Shown: piece by piece, positions 1 to 8,535 of the stretch | How the letters are laid out: every line of letters begins with the position of its first letter | Position numbering within the stretch: position 1 is the stretch's first letter | Assembly: GCA_017510605.1 (NCBI GenBank) | Contig: JAFWMQ010000002.1 | Location: forward strand, 1-64,000 | Reading direction: 5' to 3' | From: Clostridiales bacterium | Lineage (GTDB): Bacteria; Bacillota; Clostridia; Saccharofermentanales; Saccharofermentanaceae | DNA: 64,000 nt | Notes under the pieces: model-generated | The model's input: the letters and a program-made list of their open reading frames with translations, nothing else | Databases searched by the model: none | Told to the model about the DNA's origin: nothing | Program-made: the position numbers and the translations under genes

Positions 1-59
1 AATATAGTAAGGAAGATTTAATGGAAGCAAAAAAGCAAATTTGGGGAGTGGGAGAGAAC

Positions 60-143
60 ATGGGAACAGAGGAAAGTAAAAAAATCTGGGAGGAGAACGC
101 ACAATTTTGGGATAATGCAATGGGTGACGAATCTAATGAATAA
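60..143 (+). pseudogene. Truncated N-terminus of a class I SAM-dependent methyltransferase
   Basis: An open frame runs from base 3 to a TAA at 141-143. From ATG 60, preceded by a good GGGAGAG ribosome site, it encodes 27 residues containing KKIWEENAQFWDNAMGDESN. This is the usual beginning of Firmicute class I SAM methyltransferases, which continue with a ~200-residue Rossmann domain. Nothing downstream in any frame resembles that domain, so this is a 5' stub and not a frameshifted gene. The frame upstream of the ATG (YSKEDLMEAKKQI) may belong to a second small protein family and could be part of a composite remnant. No function is expected. Confidence 0.55.
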
Positions 144-155
144 AGCTGACTAAGA

Positions 156-180
156 AATTGGGGTCCAGTGGGCCCCAATT
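156..180. terminator. Stem-loop, probable bidirectional terminator
   Basis: AATTGGGG (156-163) pairs with CCCCAATT (173-180) around a 9-base loop and is followed by TTATG. It lies just after the methyltransferase stub and faces the 3' end of the zinc-finger gene on the other strand. Its loop shares the CCAGTGGG sequence with the next hairpin. Confidence 0.5.
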
Positions 181-204
181 TTATGTCTCGTCGGGACAGA
201 GGTT

Positions 205-231
205 AACTTCGTCCCCAGTGGGTACGAAGTT
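205..231 (-). terminator. Stem-loop overlapping the stop of the zinc-finger gene
   Basis: AACTTCGT (205-212) pairs with ACGAAGTT (224-231). It overlaps the TAA stop (230-232) of the minus-strand zinc-finger gene. There is no strong T-run, so termination activity is uncertain. Confidence 0.4.
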
Positions 232-1243
232 ATGCTTTTCTCCAACGGGTATAGCTTGCCTTGATTCGTTCCAGATCTTCAACTGGATCAGAATTCAAGT
301 AAATACGAGACTCAGCAAAAGCTTTCCGAATCATGGAAATAATCTCGGTTTCAGGGAGGTTTTCCGGCATATTTACATATTTGATACCGTTAACCCCACA
401 AATAAGCTCCTTTACTCGCTTTTCCTTAGGATGGTTAGTAACGTCAATTATCAGGTTCAGTTCAGGAAGACGAGTTGTTACAGGGATTCCTATGGGATCT
501 TCAGAGTCTGTAATGACCTTTATTCCATACTGACCAGCATAGTAGATGACAGCCAGCTGAGGAAGCAGATAAGCACAATCTCGAGCAATCTGCCTATACG
601 ACATCCGAATCTCACGTATCCTCTTAAGCTCTTTAGCTATGCAAAATGGACAGACACGTCCATTGGCACGTGCATAGACGACGGCCTGATAGTCATTACT
701 ACATTTGTTGCAATGCCACCAGACATTAGATCGGTTCTTGTATGTAATAGTGTTTGGAGAAAGACTCTTATTTCTATCAGACCATTCAGTAGCCAACTGA
801 GGATGAGTCGTAGCCAGATCATTGAATCCTTTCCAAACTCGTTGTCCGGCACAATATGGACAGCCATGGCCTTCTGTACGATCGGCTACGCGAGCTTTCC
901 ACTCATGACCATTATCACAGACCCAAAGAACAGCTTTATTTGACGATGGAGAGACTTCTGAGGGGCATGATTCATTCCTGGGAGACCAGGTCTTGGCAAT
1001 ATCAGGAAAGAGCGTCTGAAGGTCGTTATAGCCTTTTAGGACAGCTCTGTGCTCACAATATGGACATCCGGACCCTAAGAGAGCTCTGTTTTTTATAGTA
1101 GCTTCCCATGTATGACCTTTCTCACAGACCCACCAGACTTTCTTATGAGATCCGCTGGAGACATCTGAAGGAGAGATTTCATTAATTGTGCCCCACTGGG
1201 TCACCAATTCCGGATATTCTTCAGCTAGGGACTTTCTTCTCAT
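230..1243 (-). CDS. Tandem treble-clef zinc-finger protein (DUF4379-like) with nuclease-like C-terminus
   Basis: About 337 residues. The N-terminal ~210 residues hold three copies of the treble-clef zinc-finger repeat known as DUF4379. Each begins with a YPELVTQW-like segment, then a conserved SPS stretch, WWVCEKGHTWEA and a closing CPYC. The third copy ends in CPFC. Family members often carry a C-terminal Vsr/PD-(D/E)XK-like domain. Here residues ~220-337 contain LPELNLIIDV and a downstream lysine-rich helix compatible with a degenerate version, but the active-site residues are not clear. Start: ATG 1243 was chosen over ATG 1264 because it overlaps the stop of the preceding small ORF (ATGA). 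Proposed role: nucleic-acid binding, possibly in a mobile or defence context. Confidence 0.75.
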   Translation of the reverse strand: MRRKSLAEEYPELVTQWGTINEISPSDVSSGSHKKVWWVCEKGHTWEATIKNRALLGSGCPYCEHRAVLKGYNDLQTLFPDIAKTWSPRNESCPSEVSPSSNKAVLWVCDNGHEWKARVADRTEGHGCPYCAGQRVWKGFNDLATTHPQLATEWSDRNKSLSPNTITYKNRSNVWWHCNKCSNDYQAVVYARANGRVCPFCIAKELKRIREIRMSYRQIARDCAYLLPQLAVIYYAGQYGIKVITDSEDPIGIPVTTRLPELNLIIDVTNHPKEKRVKELICGVNGIKYVNMPENLPETEIISMIRKAFAESRIYLNSDPVEDLERIKASYTRWRKA

Positions 1244-1431
1244 AGCGGAAGATCGTCGATGCACATATAGTAAACACCAACTCGCTTGAATTGCTCCTTC
1301 TCACTAAACATGACCTTCTCAACTTTATAAAGGCTTCTCATGAACCTGTTCAGAAGAATAGCCAGAGTGCCGCCCCAAATAACGATAGTATCCATAGCGT
1401 AAGAATAATGGATACGGCTGACATAATCCAA
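1240..1431 (-). CDS. Small ORF of unknown function, coupled to the zinc-finger gene
   Basis: 63 codons from ATG 1431, or 51 from ATG 1395. It ends in a TGA that overlaps the ATG of the zinc-finger gene, a classic coupling arrangement. The product has one hydrophobic patch (IVIWGGTLAILL) followed by a basic segment. No family was recognised. It may be a real leader gene, a decayed 3' fragment of a longer gene, or chance. The overlap is the only positive evidence. Confidence 0.3.
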   Translation of the reverse strand: MDYVSRIHYSYAMDTIVIWGGTLAILLNRFMRSLYKVEKVMFSEKEQFKRVGVYYMCIDDLPL

Positions 1432-1523
1432 TGTGCGATTTTATTAGGAAAAAGATGTAAGGTAAACGCAGAAACTCTAAATCGGGTTTTGAGAGGAAGA
1501 CCATCTGCAAATGTGCGATTTTA
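1430..1523. repeat. Two direct copies of AATGTGCGATTTTA
   Basis: The same 14-mer occurs at 1430-1443 and 1510-1523, 80 bases apart. A related palindromic sequence, TGCACAAAATCGTGCA, follows at about 1533. The rest of 1432-1582 shows no convincing gene. The copies could be operator sites for the downstream minus-strand genes or debris of a small element. Confidence 0.5.
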
Positions 1524-1582
1524 CAGGCTCTGCACAAAATCGTGCATCAAAAGAAGTAAGTTAGATGTAAGTTAGATGTAAA

Positions 1583-1614
1583 CAGCCCATTTAGAGGTAA
1601 GTCTAAATGGGCTG
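1583..1614 (-). terminator. Rho-independent terminator of the guaB-greA-lysS operon
   Basis: A perfect 13-bp stem, CAGCCCATTTAGA (1583-1595) with TCTAAATGGGCTG (1602-1614), surrounds a 6-base loop 46 bases past the lysS stop. On the minus strand it is followed by TTTACATC. The flank on the other side is also A/T-rich. Confidence 0.75.
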
Positions 1615-1660
1615 AAATGCCTTAATTTATTGCATTTGCAGGTTTTGCCAAAACAAAACG

Positions 1661-3163
1661 TTACGTCGTGGGACGCATCGTCGGGAACAGCAATACGTCC
1701 CTTATGCTTGGGCTGTCCGTCAGGAGCATTACGAGACGGTCGATGCCGTAGCCGATGCCGCCCGTCGGAGGCATACCGAGCTCGAGGGCATTGAGGAAGT
1801 CCTCATCGGTATGGTCAGCTTCGTCGTTGCCTGCCTCAGCTGTAGCGTCCTGAGCTGCAAATCTTGCACGCTGGTCGATAGGATCGTTGAGCTCTGAATA
1901 AGCGTTGCACATTTCCCATGTGTTGATGAAGAGCTCGAATCTCTCTACTTTCTCGGGTTCGCCCTTCTTTTTCTTTGTAAGAGGGGAGATGGCAATAGGG
2001 TGGTCCATTATGAATGTAGGCTGGAGAAGGTTCTTTTCGCAGTATTCTTCGAAGAAGAGGTTTACGATATCACCCTTGGTGTGCCATGTCTCATACTCGA
2101 TGTGGTGCTCGTCAGCAAGTTTTTTCGCTGCTTCATCACCATCAACGGTATCGAAATCGATGCCTGCATACTTCTTGATCGCGTCGTTCATTGTAAGTCT
2201 CTCAAAAGGCTTGCCGAAGTCGATCTCGAGGTCGCCGTACTTGATGAGTGTCGTGCCGCATACCTTCTCTGCAACATGGCGGAACATGGACTCTGTGAGT
2301 TCCATCATGCCGTTGTAGTCTGTGTATGCCTGGTAGAGCTCCATGAGCGTGAACTCGGGGTTATGGCGTGTATCCATACCTTCGTTACGGAATACTCTGC
2401 CGATCTCGAAAACTCTTTCGAAGCCGCCTACAAGGAGTCTCTTGAGATAGAGCTCCAAAGAGATACGGAGCTTCAAATCAATATCAAGAGCGTTGAAGTG
2501 TGTCGTGAACGGTCTTGCAGCTGCGCCGCCTGCGTTGGTAACGAGAAGCGGTGTTTCTACTTCCATGAAGTCTCTGTCAGCCAGGAAGTTTCTAATCTCC
2601 TTGATGATCTTTGATCTCTTCTCGAACGTCTCCTTAACCTGGGGATTAACGATGAGATCCAGATATCTCTGACGGTAACGGATCTCTGTATCCTTCAATC
2701 CCTGATATTTGTTCGGGAGCGGATGGAGACACTTGGCAAGGAGCTTGTAGGACTTGGTGAGGATGGATACCTCACCCTTCTCAGTCAGGTAAACCTCACC
2801 CTCAACGCCTACCAGGTCGCCGATATCGAGGTTCTGCCATGCCTTGTACTCTTCCTCGGGAAGGTTGTCGATCTTTGTGAAGATCTGGATCTTGCCCCTT
2901 CTGTCGTAAAGGTCGCAGAAGGATACCTTACCCATGCCGCGCTTGGACATCAGACGTCCGGCAACTCTGACTGTCTGTCCTGCGAGCTGCTCGTAGTTGC
3001 TTACGATATCTACGGAGTGATGGGTTACGTCGTAGGTAAGTTCTTCATAAGGATCCTTGCCTTCTTCCTGGAGAGCCTTGAGCTTCTCCATACGGAATCT
3101 AGTCTGTTCCTGGATCTCTTCTGCGCTTAAGGGTTCTGTCTGAGGTACGAATTTCTTTGCCAT
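1661..3163 (-). CDS. lysS: Lysyl-tRNA synthetase, class II
   Basis: 500 residues, the normal length. It charges tRNA-Lys with lysine in the cytoplasm. An N-terminal OB-fold anticodon-binding domain (about 60-165) contains VRVAGRLMSKRGMGKVSF. The class II catalytic core follows, with motif 2 visible as FRNEGMDTRHNPEFT and motif 3 as GIGYGIDRLVMLLT near the C-terminus, which ends in the typical LLFPTMRP. It is the last gene of a minus-strand run, 39 bp after greA, and a strong hairpin terminator follows. The ribosome site is weak (GAGAAG), suggesting modest initiation or dependence on upstream translation. No T-box is present upstream. Confidence 0.97.
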   Translation of the reverse strand: MAKKFVPQTEPLSAEEIQEQTRFRMEKLKALQEEGKDPYEELTYDVTHHSVDIVSNYEQLAGQTVRVAGRLMSKRGMGKVSFCDLYDRRGKIQIFTKIDNLPEEEYKAWQNLDIGDLVGVEGEVYLTEKGEVSILTKSYKLLAKCLHPLPNKYQGLKDTEIRYRQRYLDLIVNPQVKETFEKRSKIIKEIRNFLADRDFMEVETPLLVTNAGGAAARPFTTHFNALDIDLKLRISLELYLKRLLVGGFERVFEIGRVFRNEGMDTRHNPEFTLMELYQAYTDYNGMMELTESMFRHVAEKVCGTTLIKYGDLEIDFGKPFERLTMNDAIKKYAGIDFDTVDGDEAAKKLADEHHIEYETWHTKGDIVNLFFEEYCEKNLLQPTFIMDHPIAISPLTKKKKGEPEKVERFELFINTWEMCNAYSELNDPIDQRARFAAQDATAEAGNDEADHTDEDFLNALELGMPPTGGIGYGIDRLVMLLTDSPSIRDVLLFPTMRPTT

Positions 3164-3202
3164 AGTTACTTCTCTATCTGTTTGTTTTTGTTAGTTTCCG
3201 GA

Positions 3203-3685
3203 TTACTTCTCGATCTTGATGATCTTGTACTTGATTATGCCGGAAGGTGTGGAGACGGATACTGTCTTACCTTTCTTCTGGTTGGAGATAGCTCTTCCTA
3301 CAGGTGAGTTCTCGGAGATTCTCTTCTTCTTGAAGTCAATCTCTGATTCACCGACAAGCTTATATGTGTACTCCTGCTTTGTTGCGGTGTTCTGGAGGGT
3401 TACCTTTGAACCCAGCGAAACCTTATCTGTGGAAAGGTTAGAATCGTCAACAACTTCAACAGACTTGAGGATAGCTTCGAGCTCTTCGATACGTGTCTCG
3501 TTCTCTGCCTGTTCAGCTCTCGCTTCATCGTACTCGGAGTTCTCCGAAAGGTCGCCCTGAGCCTTGGCGTCTTCGATCCTTCTCGCGATCTCGCTTCTCT
3601 TGCCTGTCTTACGCTCGGAAAGCTCGTTCTGCAGTTCGTCGTAACCTTCCTTGGTAATCTGTTTCTTGATGATTTCTTCAGCCAT
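3203..3685 (-). CDS. greA: Transcription elongation factor GreA
   Basis: 160 residues, the standard length. It stimulates the intrinsic RNA cleavage activity of backtracked RNA polymerase. The N-terminal coiled-coil holds the expected acidic tip region (ARRIEDAKAQGDLSENSEYD), and the C-terminal FKBP-like domain ends in SPVGRAISNQKKGKTVSV. It lies between guaB and lysS on the minus strand; the greA-lysS pair is common in Firmicutes. A TATAAT sequence in the 53-bp gap upstream could give it its own promoter. Confidence 0.97.
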   Translation of the reverse strand: MAEEIIKKQITKEGYDELQNELSERKTGKRSEIARRIEDAKAQGDLSENSEYDEARAEQAENETRIEELEAILKSVEVVDDSNLSTDKVSLGSKVTLQNTATKQEYTYKLVGESEIDFKKKRISENSPVGRAISNQKKGKTVSVSTPSGIIKYKIIKIEK

Positions 3686-3738
3686 TTTCTGTCTCCTCGT
3701 ATTATATAGATTAATATCAATATTTCGATTTTCTCGAA

Positions 3739-5247
3739 TTATCTAGCTGTTCTGTCGTTTTCCTTCTGGATTACGTCGTGAGCGCCGCCCTCGATGATGG
3801 AAGTGGAAGATACTACGACCAGACGTGCCTTCTGCTGGAACTCTTCGATGGAAGAAGATCCGCATGAGCACATAGTAGCCTTGACCTTTGCAAGTGATGT
3901 ATCGAGGCCGTCCTTGAGGTTGCCAGCATAAGGAACGTAGGAATCAACGCCTTCCTCGAAAGCCATCTTGCCGCCCTTTCCGCCGTCATCGTAACGCTGC
4001 CAGTTGCGCGCACGGTTGGAACCCTCGCCCCAATACTCTTTAACGTATGTGCCGCCTACTAAGAGCTTTCTCGTAGGTGATTCGTCGAATCTTGCGAAAT
4101 AACGTCCGAGCATCATGAAATCAGCGCCCATGGCGAGTGCCAGAGCCATGTGATAGTCATGAACGATACCGCCGTCAGAGCAGAGAGGGATATACCATCC
4201 TGTCTCCTTGAAATACTCATCACGTGCCTTGGCAACAGCCAATACAGCAGAAGCCTGGCCGCAGCCGATACCTTTCTGCTCACGTGTGATGCAGATGGAA
4301 CCGCCGCCGATACCGATCTTGATAAAGTCAGCACCGCATTCAGCAAGGAACTTGAATCCTTCTGCGTCAACAACGTTTCCTGCGCCCACGATGGCATCAG
4401 GATAGTTCTCTTTGCACCACTTGAGTGCTCTTTCCTGCCATACGGAGAAACCGTCGGAGGAATCAAGGCACAGAACGTCAGCGCCTGCTGCAAGTAAAGC
4501 GGGAACGCGCTGTTCGTAATCTCTTGTATTGATTCCGGCACCTACAATGAGCTTCTTCTCTGAGTCGAGGAGCTCATTCGGGTTTGCCTTATGGAACTCA
4601 TAGTCTTTGCGGAAAACGAGACCTACAAGCCTTCCTTCGGAATTAACGATGGGGAGCTGGTTGATCTTGTTGTCCCAGATAATGTCATTTGCTTCCTTGA
4701 GGGAAGTTCCTTCGGGAGCCGTAACGAGCTTTTCGATAGGAGTCATGAACTCTTTGACTTTTGTATCAGGCGAGAGTCTGCTTACACGGTAATCACGTGT
4801 CGTAACGAGACCTAAGAGCCTTCCTTCCGCAGAACCGTCTTCAGTAACTGCAGCTGTGCCGTGTCCGGTCTTCTCGTGAAGTTCGATAACTCTCTCGAGA
4901 GTGTCTTCAGGTGAGAGGTTGGAGTCAGACTCAACGATTCCTGCCTTATACTTCTTGACTCTCCTGATCATGTCGCACTGTGATTCGATCGACTGTGACT
5001 GGAAGATGAAGGACAGACCGCCGCATCTTGCAAGCGCAATAGCCATTCCGTCATCACTGACCGCCTGCATTACCGCAGAAACCATAGGGATATTGATCTT
5101 AAGGCGTGACTCTTCCTGACCTTTTCTGAATTTTGCTACAGGTGCAGACAGATCTACCTGATCGGGAGTATTCTTCTCTGTCGTAAGATTAGGTACTAAA
5201 AGGTACTCCGAAAATGTTCTTGATTCCTCTTCGAAAATCTTCGCCAT
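3739..5247 (-). CDS. guaB: IMP dehydrogenase, Tritrichomonas-like subfamily
   Basis: 502 residues. It oxidises IMP to XMP with NAD+, the committed step of GMP synthesis. A TIM barrel is interrupted by two CBS domains (about 105-225). The catalytic loop reads [17 protein letters not shown] with the nucleophile at Cys319, and the mobile flap carries Arg418-Tyr419 in RNWQRY. Numbering and flanking sequence match, as I recall them, the divergent enzyme of the protist Tritrichomonas foetus and differ from the usual bacterial GPGSICTTR loop. The ribosome site AAGGAG overlaps the stop of the upstream zinc-ribbon gene, so translation is probably coupled. Confidence 0.96.
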   Translation of the reverse strand: MAKIFEEESRTFSEYLLVPNLTTEKNTPDQVDLSAPVAKFRKGQEESRLKINIPMVSAVMQAVSDDGMAIALARCGGLSFIFQSQSIESQCDMIRRVKKYKAGIVESDSNLSPEDTLERVIELHEKTGHGTAAVTEDGSAEGRLLGLVTTRDYRVSRLSPDTKVKEFMTPIEKLVTAPEGTSLKEANDIIWDNKINQLPIVNSEGRLVGLVFRKDYEFHKANPNELLDSEKKLIVGAGINTRDYEQRVPALLAAGADVLCLDSSDGFSVWQERALKWCKENYPDAIVGAGNVVDAEGFKFLAECGADFIKIGIGGGSICITREQKGIGCGQASAVLAVAKARDEYFKETGWYIPLCSDGGIVHDYHMALALAMGADFMMLGRYFARFDESPTRKLLVGGTYVKEYWGEGSNRARNWQRYDDGGKGGKMAFEEGVDSYVPYAGNLKDGLDTSLAKVKATMCSCGSSSIEEFQQKARLVVVSSTSIIEGGAHDVIQKENDRTAR

Positions 5248-5255
5248 ATCGCTCC

Positions 5256-5771
5256 TTATTCCTCCTTACCCTCTTCTGTTGCTTCCTCGACAACTGCCTC
5301 TGCAGGTGCTTCCTCAACAGGTGCAACAGCTGCGGGCGTAGCTTCAGCGGGAACAGCAACTACAGTAGCTGTTGAAGCATCAGCAGTGATGTCATAACGG
5401 GCGGGAGTAGCAGAAGCGTTCGGAGGTGCGATTACGTCAGCAGGAATAGCGTCGTTATCGTTGAACTTAGCTCCGCACTTAAAGCAGAATGCATTGGAAA
5501 GATTATTCTCAGTACTGCAGACTGCACACTTCTTGAGTCCTCTCTCTCGGAGGATCTTAACATTGAGGTCTTCAATCTCGATATAAAGATTGGAGATAGA
5601 TTCGCATCTTGCGTTGATGTCTTTTGTCATGTCAACATTGACATCCTTGTACTGTCCATAATAAAGATGGCCAATCTCATCGTAATACTTACGAATGGTA
5701 TTTTTCTTCTCATCGATCATCTTCTGGAAGTTAGCGATGTTCTTGCTCTTGGCATCTTGGAATATTGGCAT
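5256..5771 (-). CDS. Zinc-ribbon protein with coiled-coil N-terminus and Ala/Pro/Glu tail
   Basis: 171 residues. Residues 1-85 are strongly helical and charged, probably a coiled coil. A zinc ribbon follows with two CxxC knuckles (CAVC and CFKC). The last ~60 residues are low-complexity Ala, Pro, Val and Glu and probably disordered. There is no signal peptide or membrane segment. It is the first gene of the guaB operon: a perfect AAGGAGG precedes its ATG, and its stop lies 8 bp before guaB. The family is widespread in Clostridia without known function. A scaffold role is conceivable, but nothing in the sequence shows it. Confidence 0.8.
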   Translation of the reverse strand: MPIFQDAKSKNIANFQKMIDEKKNTIRKYYDEIGHLYYGQYKDVNVDMTKDINARCESISNLYIEIEDLNVKILRERGLKKCAVCSTENNLSNAFCFKCGAKFNDNDAIPADVIAPPNASATPARYDITADASTATVVAVPAEATPAAVAPVEEAPAEAVVEEATEEGKEE

Positions 5772-5803
5772 ATTAAGTTCCTCCTTAAAATGATTTAAAA
5801 GAA

Positions 5804-5809
5804 ATTATA
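5804..5809 (-). promoter_or_regulatory. Probable -10 box (TATAAT) of the guaB operon
   Basis: On the minus strand TATAAT lies 33 bases before the ATG at 5771, preceded by GG and a weak TGCTTT-like -35 at 17 bp spacing. The AAGGAGG ribosome site lies between it and the ATG. Confidence 0.5.
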
Positions 5810-5849
5810 CCTCAAATTGATGCGAAAAGCATTATTAATAATATTTTAT

Positions 5850-5917
5850 ATATGGTTGGGGCGTGGGCAGGCCGGGTTGAGGCAGGTTGGGGCTGATCGG
5901 GCAGGGTTGGGCAGGTG
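5850..5917 (+). repeat. G-rich quasi-repeat tract
   Basis: About 65 bases rich in GGG/GGGG runs, with imperfect repeats of GGCAGGTTGGGG (such as GGCAGGGTTGGG). It sits between the convergent-end region of glgP and the guaB operon promoter and has no coding potential. The spacing of G-runs would allow a G-quadruplex on the plus strand. Confidence 0.5.
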
Positions 5918-5929
5918 ATTACGGATTTG

Positions 5930-5957
5930 CCGACTTTTCGAGCCCGAAAAGTCGGCG
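5930..5957. terminator. Perfect 12-bp hairpin in the glgP/guaB intergenic region
   Basis: GCCGACTTTTCG (5930-5941) pairs perfectly with CGAAAAGTCGGC (5946-5957) around a 4-base loop. The arm sequence recurs partially just downstream (CCGACTTTTTCGCC at about 5980). No T-run follows on the plus strand. The remainder of 5958-6105 shows no gene. It may be a bidirectional terminator or a small repeat. Confidence 0.45.
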
Positions 5958-6108
5958 AAATAGTCGTAAATCCCAGATTCCGACTTTTTCGCCGTGTTTT
6001 TGAAGCGTTTTTGTCGGCAATCATGTCGGCAAGCTTCAGAAATCATGCCGGAATGCGGCAGCGCAGTCTTCTGCTTTTGACAGGCAAACGGGGTTTCCGG
6101 GCACGAAA

Positions 6109-6134
6109 AAGGCGCCCCGCGGTGGAGGCGCCTT
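6109..6134 (-). terminator. Rho-independent terminator of glgP
   Basis: AAGGCGCC (6109-6116) pairs with GGCGCCTT (6127-6134). On the minus strand the stem is followed by a run of five T. It begins about 20 bases after the glgP stop. Confidence 0.85.
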
Positions 6135-6153
6135 AAAAGATTCAATTCTATCT

Positions 6154-8535
6154 TCAGATCTTCTGAGGCTTGATCTTCCAGATTCCTGAAGCGTACTCCT
6201 TGATCGTACGGTCAGAGGAGAACTTGCCGGAATTGCAGATGTTGACCCAGCACTTTCTGGCCCACTCGAGGTTGTCCTGGTAATCCTTGTAGAGGCGGTC
6301 ACGGGTCTTTCTGTAGTCATCGAAATCGCCCAATACGTAGTAGGGATCGCCGGGCTGCCAGTTAGAGCCGTAGATGAGACCGTTAAAGAGATCGTTGAAC
6401 ATGCCTGTGCCTTCGTCGTTGAAGGAACCGTCAACAAGGCGGTCAAGGCACTTCTTAAGGCCGGGGATGTTCTCATACTGCCACTTCGGGTTGTAGTAAG
6501 CCTTTGTAGCGGCCATATCCTGTGAGCGGCAGCCGAAGATGTAGATGTTGTCGTCTCCGACGCACTCTGCAATCTCAACGTTTGCACCATCCAAAGTACC
6601 GAGAGTAACGGCGCCGTTCATCATGAACTTCATGTTACCGGTACCGGAAGCCTCGAGACCTGCTGTGGAGATCTGCTCGGAAACGTCTGCTGCGGGGAAC
6701 ATCTTTTCACCGACGGAAACGTTGTAGTTCTCAACGAATACGACCTTGAGCCTGTTCTTCATGTCAGGATCGTTGTCGATGAGCTTGGCGATCTCATTGA
6801 TGAACTTGATGATGGCCTTTGCTCTGAAGTATCCCGGAGCAGCCTTAGCAGCGAAGAGAATCGTTACCGGCGGCATGTCGAGCTTCGGATTTTCCTTGAG
6901 TCTGTCATAGAGATTCAAGGCATAGAGAGCGTTCAGGAGCTGTCTCTTGTATTCGTGGAGACGCTTGATCTGTACGTCGAAGCAGGAGTTCGGGTTGAGC
7001 TTGATGCCCTTTGTCTTCTCGAGATACTCGGAGAAATGCTTCTTATTGTTCTTCTTGATGGCGATGAACTTCTTCATGATCTTGTCATCGTCCTTATACT
7101 TCTCAAGCTGCTTGAGCTGGTCGAGATCAGTAACCCATTTGTCGCTGCCGAGGAGGTCGGTGATGAGGGAAGCGAGCTCGGGATCGCAGGATCTGAGCCA
7201 TCTTCTCGGTGTAACGCCGTTTGTCTTGTTGGAGAACTTCTCAGGATAGATGTTGTACCAGTCCTTGAGTGTCTCGTTCTTGAGAATGTCTGTGTGGAGG
7301 GCGGCAACACCGTTTACTGAGTGTGAACCGTAGATTGCCATCCAAGCCATGTGGATCTTACCGTCGCCCAAAGGAGACATACGGTCGATGAGCTCGGAAT
7401 AGAGGCCTGCCTCATACATCTGGGCACGGAACTGGTTGTTGATTCCTTCGATGATCTCGTAGATACGGGGGAAGAGGAAACGGAAGATGGAAATATCCCA
7501 CTTCTCGAGTGCCTCTGCCATGATGGTGTGGTTGGTGTATGCGAATGTCTCCTTAACGATCTCCCATGCGTCTTCCCAACGGATGCCGTTCTCATCGACC
7601 AAGAGTCTCATGAGCTCGGGGATAGCGACTACGGGGTGTGTATCGTTAAGCTGGATGGAGTTGTATTTAGCAAAATCGTGGAGATCGTTGCCGTGATACT
7701 TCTTGTATCTGTAGATGATGTCCTGGAGGGATGCAGAAACGAAGAAGTACTGCTGTCTAACACGGAGAACCTTTCCGTCGTAGGAAGTGTCGTTCGGATA
7801 GAGGACTCTCCAGATGTCCTGGACGCGGTTTCTCTCGATGACTGCGTCGTCAAATCTCTGTGAATTGAAGAGGTTGAAGTTGAATTCCTGAGCGGGTTCT
7901 GCCTTCCAGAGTCTTAAGAGGTTTACGTTCTTTGTACCGTAACCTGTGATAGGGAGATCGCAGGGAACTGCCCATACATCGATGTCTGAGTAGTGGATCT
8001 TAACCTTGCGGTCGTATCTGGGGAGGATGAAGGGATAGCCGTGCTCCATCCATGAGTCAGGATATTCGTTCTGGAAACCGTTTTCGATAGCCTGTCTGAA
8101 AAGGCCGTAACGGTAAAGGATGCCGTAGCCTGTGACAGGGAGGTTCAGTGTGGCGCATGAATCGAGGAAGCATGCTGCGAGACGGCCGAGACCGCCGTTA
8201 CCGAGTGCCGGGTCTGTCTCTTCTTCAAGGATGTCGGTGATATCAAGTCCGAAAGCTGCGAGAGCTTCCTTTGCCTGATCGTAAATGCCCAGGTTTACAA
8301 GGTTGTTGAGCATTGAGCGTCCTTCAAGGAACTCGGCGGAGAAGTAGTGAGCCTGACGGCCCTGATTGTACTTATGTCTTGTTGCGATCCAATTCTCGGA
8401 GATTATCTCAACGATACTCTTTGAGAGCGCTGTCCAATAATCACGGGGTGTTGCCTGCTCGAGGCTCATGCCTGTCTCAGCTCTTACGTGAGACTGCATC
8501 ATCTGTTCAAGCGCTTTTGCTGTAATTGTAGCCAT
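6154..8535 (-). CDS. glgP: Glycogen/alpha-glucan phosphorylase
   Basis: 793 residues, GT35 family, normal length. It releases glucose-1-phosphate from alpha-1,4-glucan by phosphorolysis. The PLP-binding signature EASGTGNMKFMMNGA is present with the cofactor lysine at residue 636. The N-terminal half has the conserved GNGGLGRLAACFLDS and NDTHP motifs. Monocistronic, with its own sigma-A promoter (8604-8632) and terminator. The ATG at 8535 has almost no ribosome site, while a 22-codon ORF with a strong GGAGG site starts upstream and overlaps it, suggesting coupled translation. Confidence 0.97.
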   Translation of the reverse strand: MATITAKALEQMMQSHVRAETGMSLEQATPRDYWTALSKSIVEIISENWIATRHKYNQGRQAHYFSAEFLEGRSMLNNLVNLGIYDQAKEALAAFGLDITDILEEETDPALGNGGLGRLAACFLDSCATLNLPVTGYGILYRYGLFRQAIENGFQNEYPDSWMEHGYPFILPRYDRKVKIHYSDIDVWAVPCDLPITGYGTKNVNLLRLWKAEPAQEFNFNLFNSQRFDDAVIERNRVQDIWRVLYPNDTSYDGKVLRVRQQYFFVSASLQDIIYRYKKYHGNDLHDFAKYNSIQLNDTHPVVAIPELMRLLVDENGIRWEDAWEIVKETFAYTNHTIMAEALEKWDISIFRFLFPRIYEIIEGINNQFRAQMYEAGLYSELIDRMSPLGDGKIHMAWMAIYGSHSVNGVAALHTDILKNETLKDWYNIYPEKFSNKTNGVTPRRWLRSCDPELASLITDLLGSDKWVTDLDQLKQLEKYKDDDKIMKKFIAIKKNNKKHFSEYLEKTKGIKLNPNSCFDVQIKRLHEYKRQLLNALYALNLYDRLKENPKLDMPPVTILFAAKAAPGYFRAKAIIKFINEIAKLIDNDPDMKNRLKVVFVENYNVSVGEKMFPAADVSEQISTAGLEASGTGNMKFMMNGAVTLGTLDGANVEIAECVGDDNIYIFGCRSQDMAATKAYYNPKWQYENIPGLKKCLDRLVDGSFNDEGTGMFNDLFNGLIYGSNWQPGDPYYVLGDFDDYRKTRDRLYKDYQDNLEWARKCWVNICNSGKFSSDRTIKEYASGIWKIKPQKI

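Noticed and set aside
1661..3163. T-box control of lysS, tyrS and trpS
   Set aside because: The upstream gaps are too short and none contains the TGGTACCGCG core; the only T-box found is at 48121-48440.
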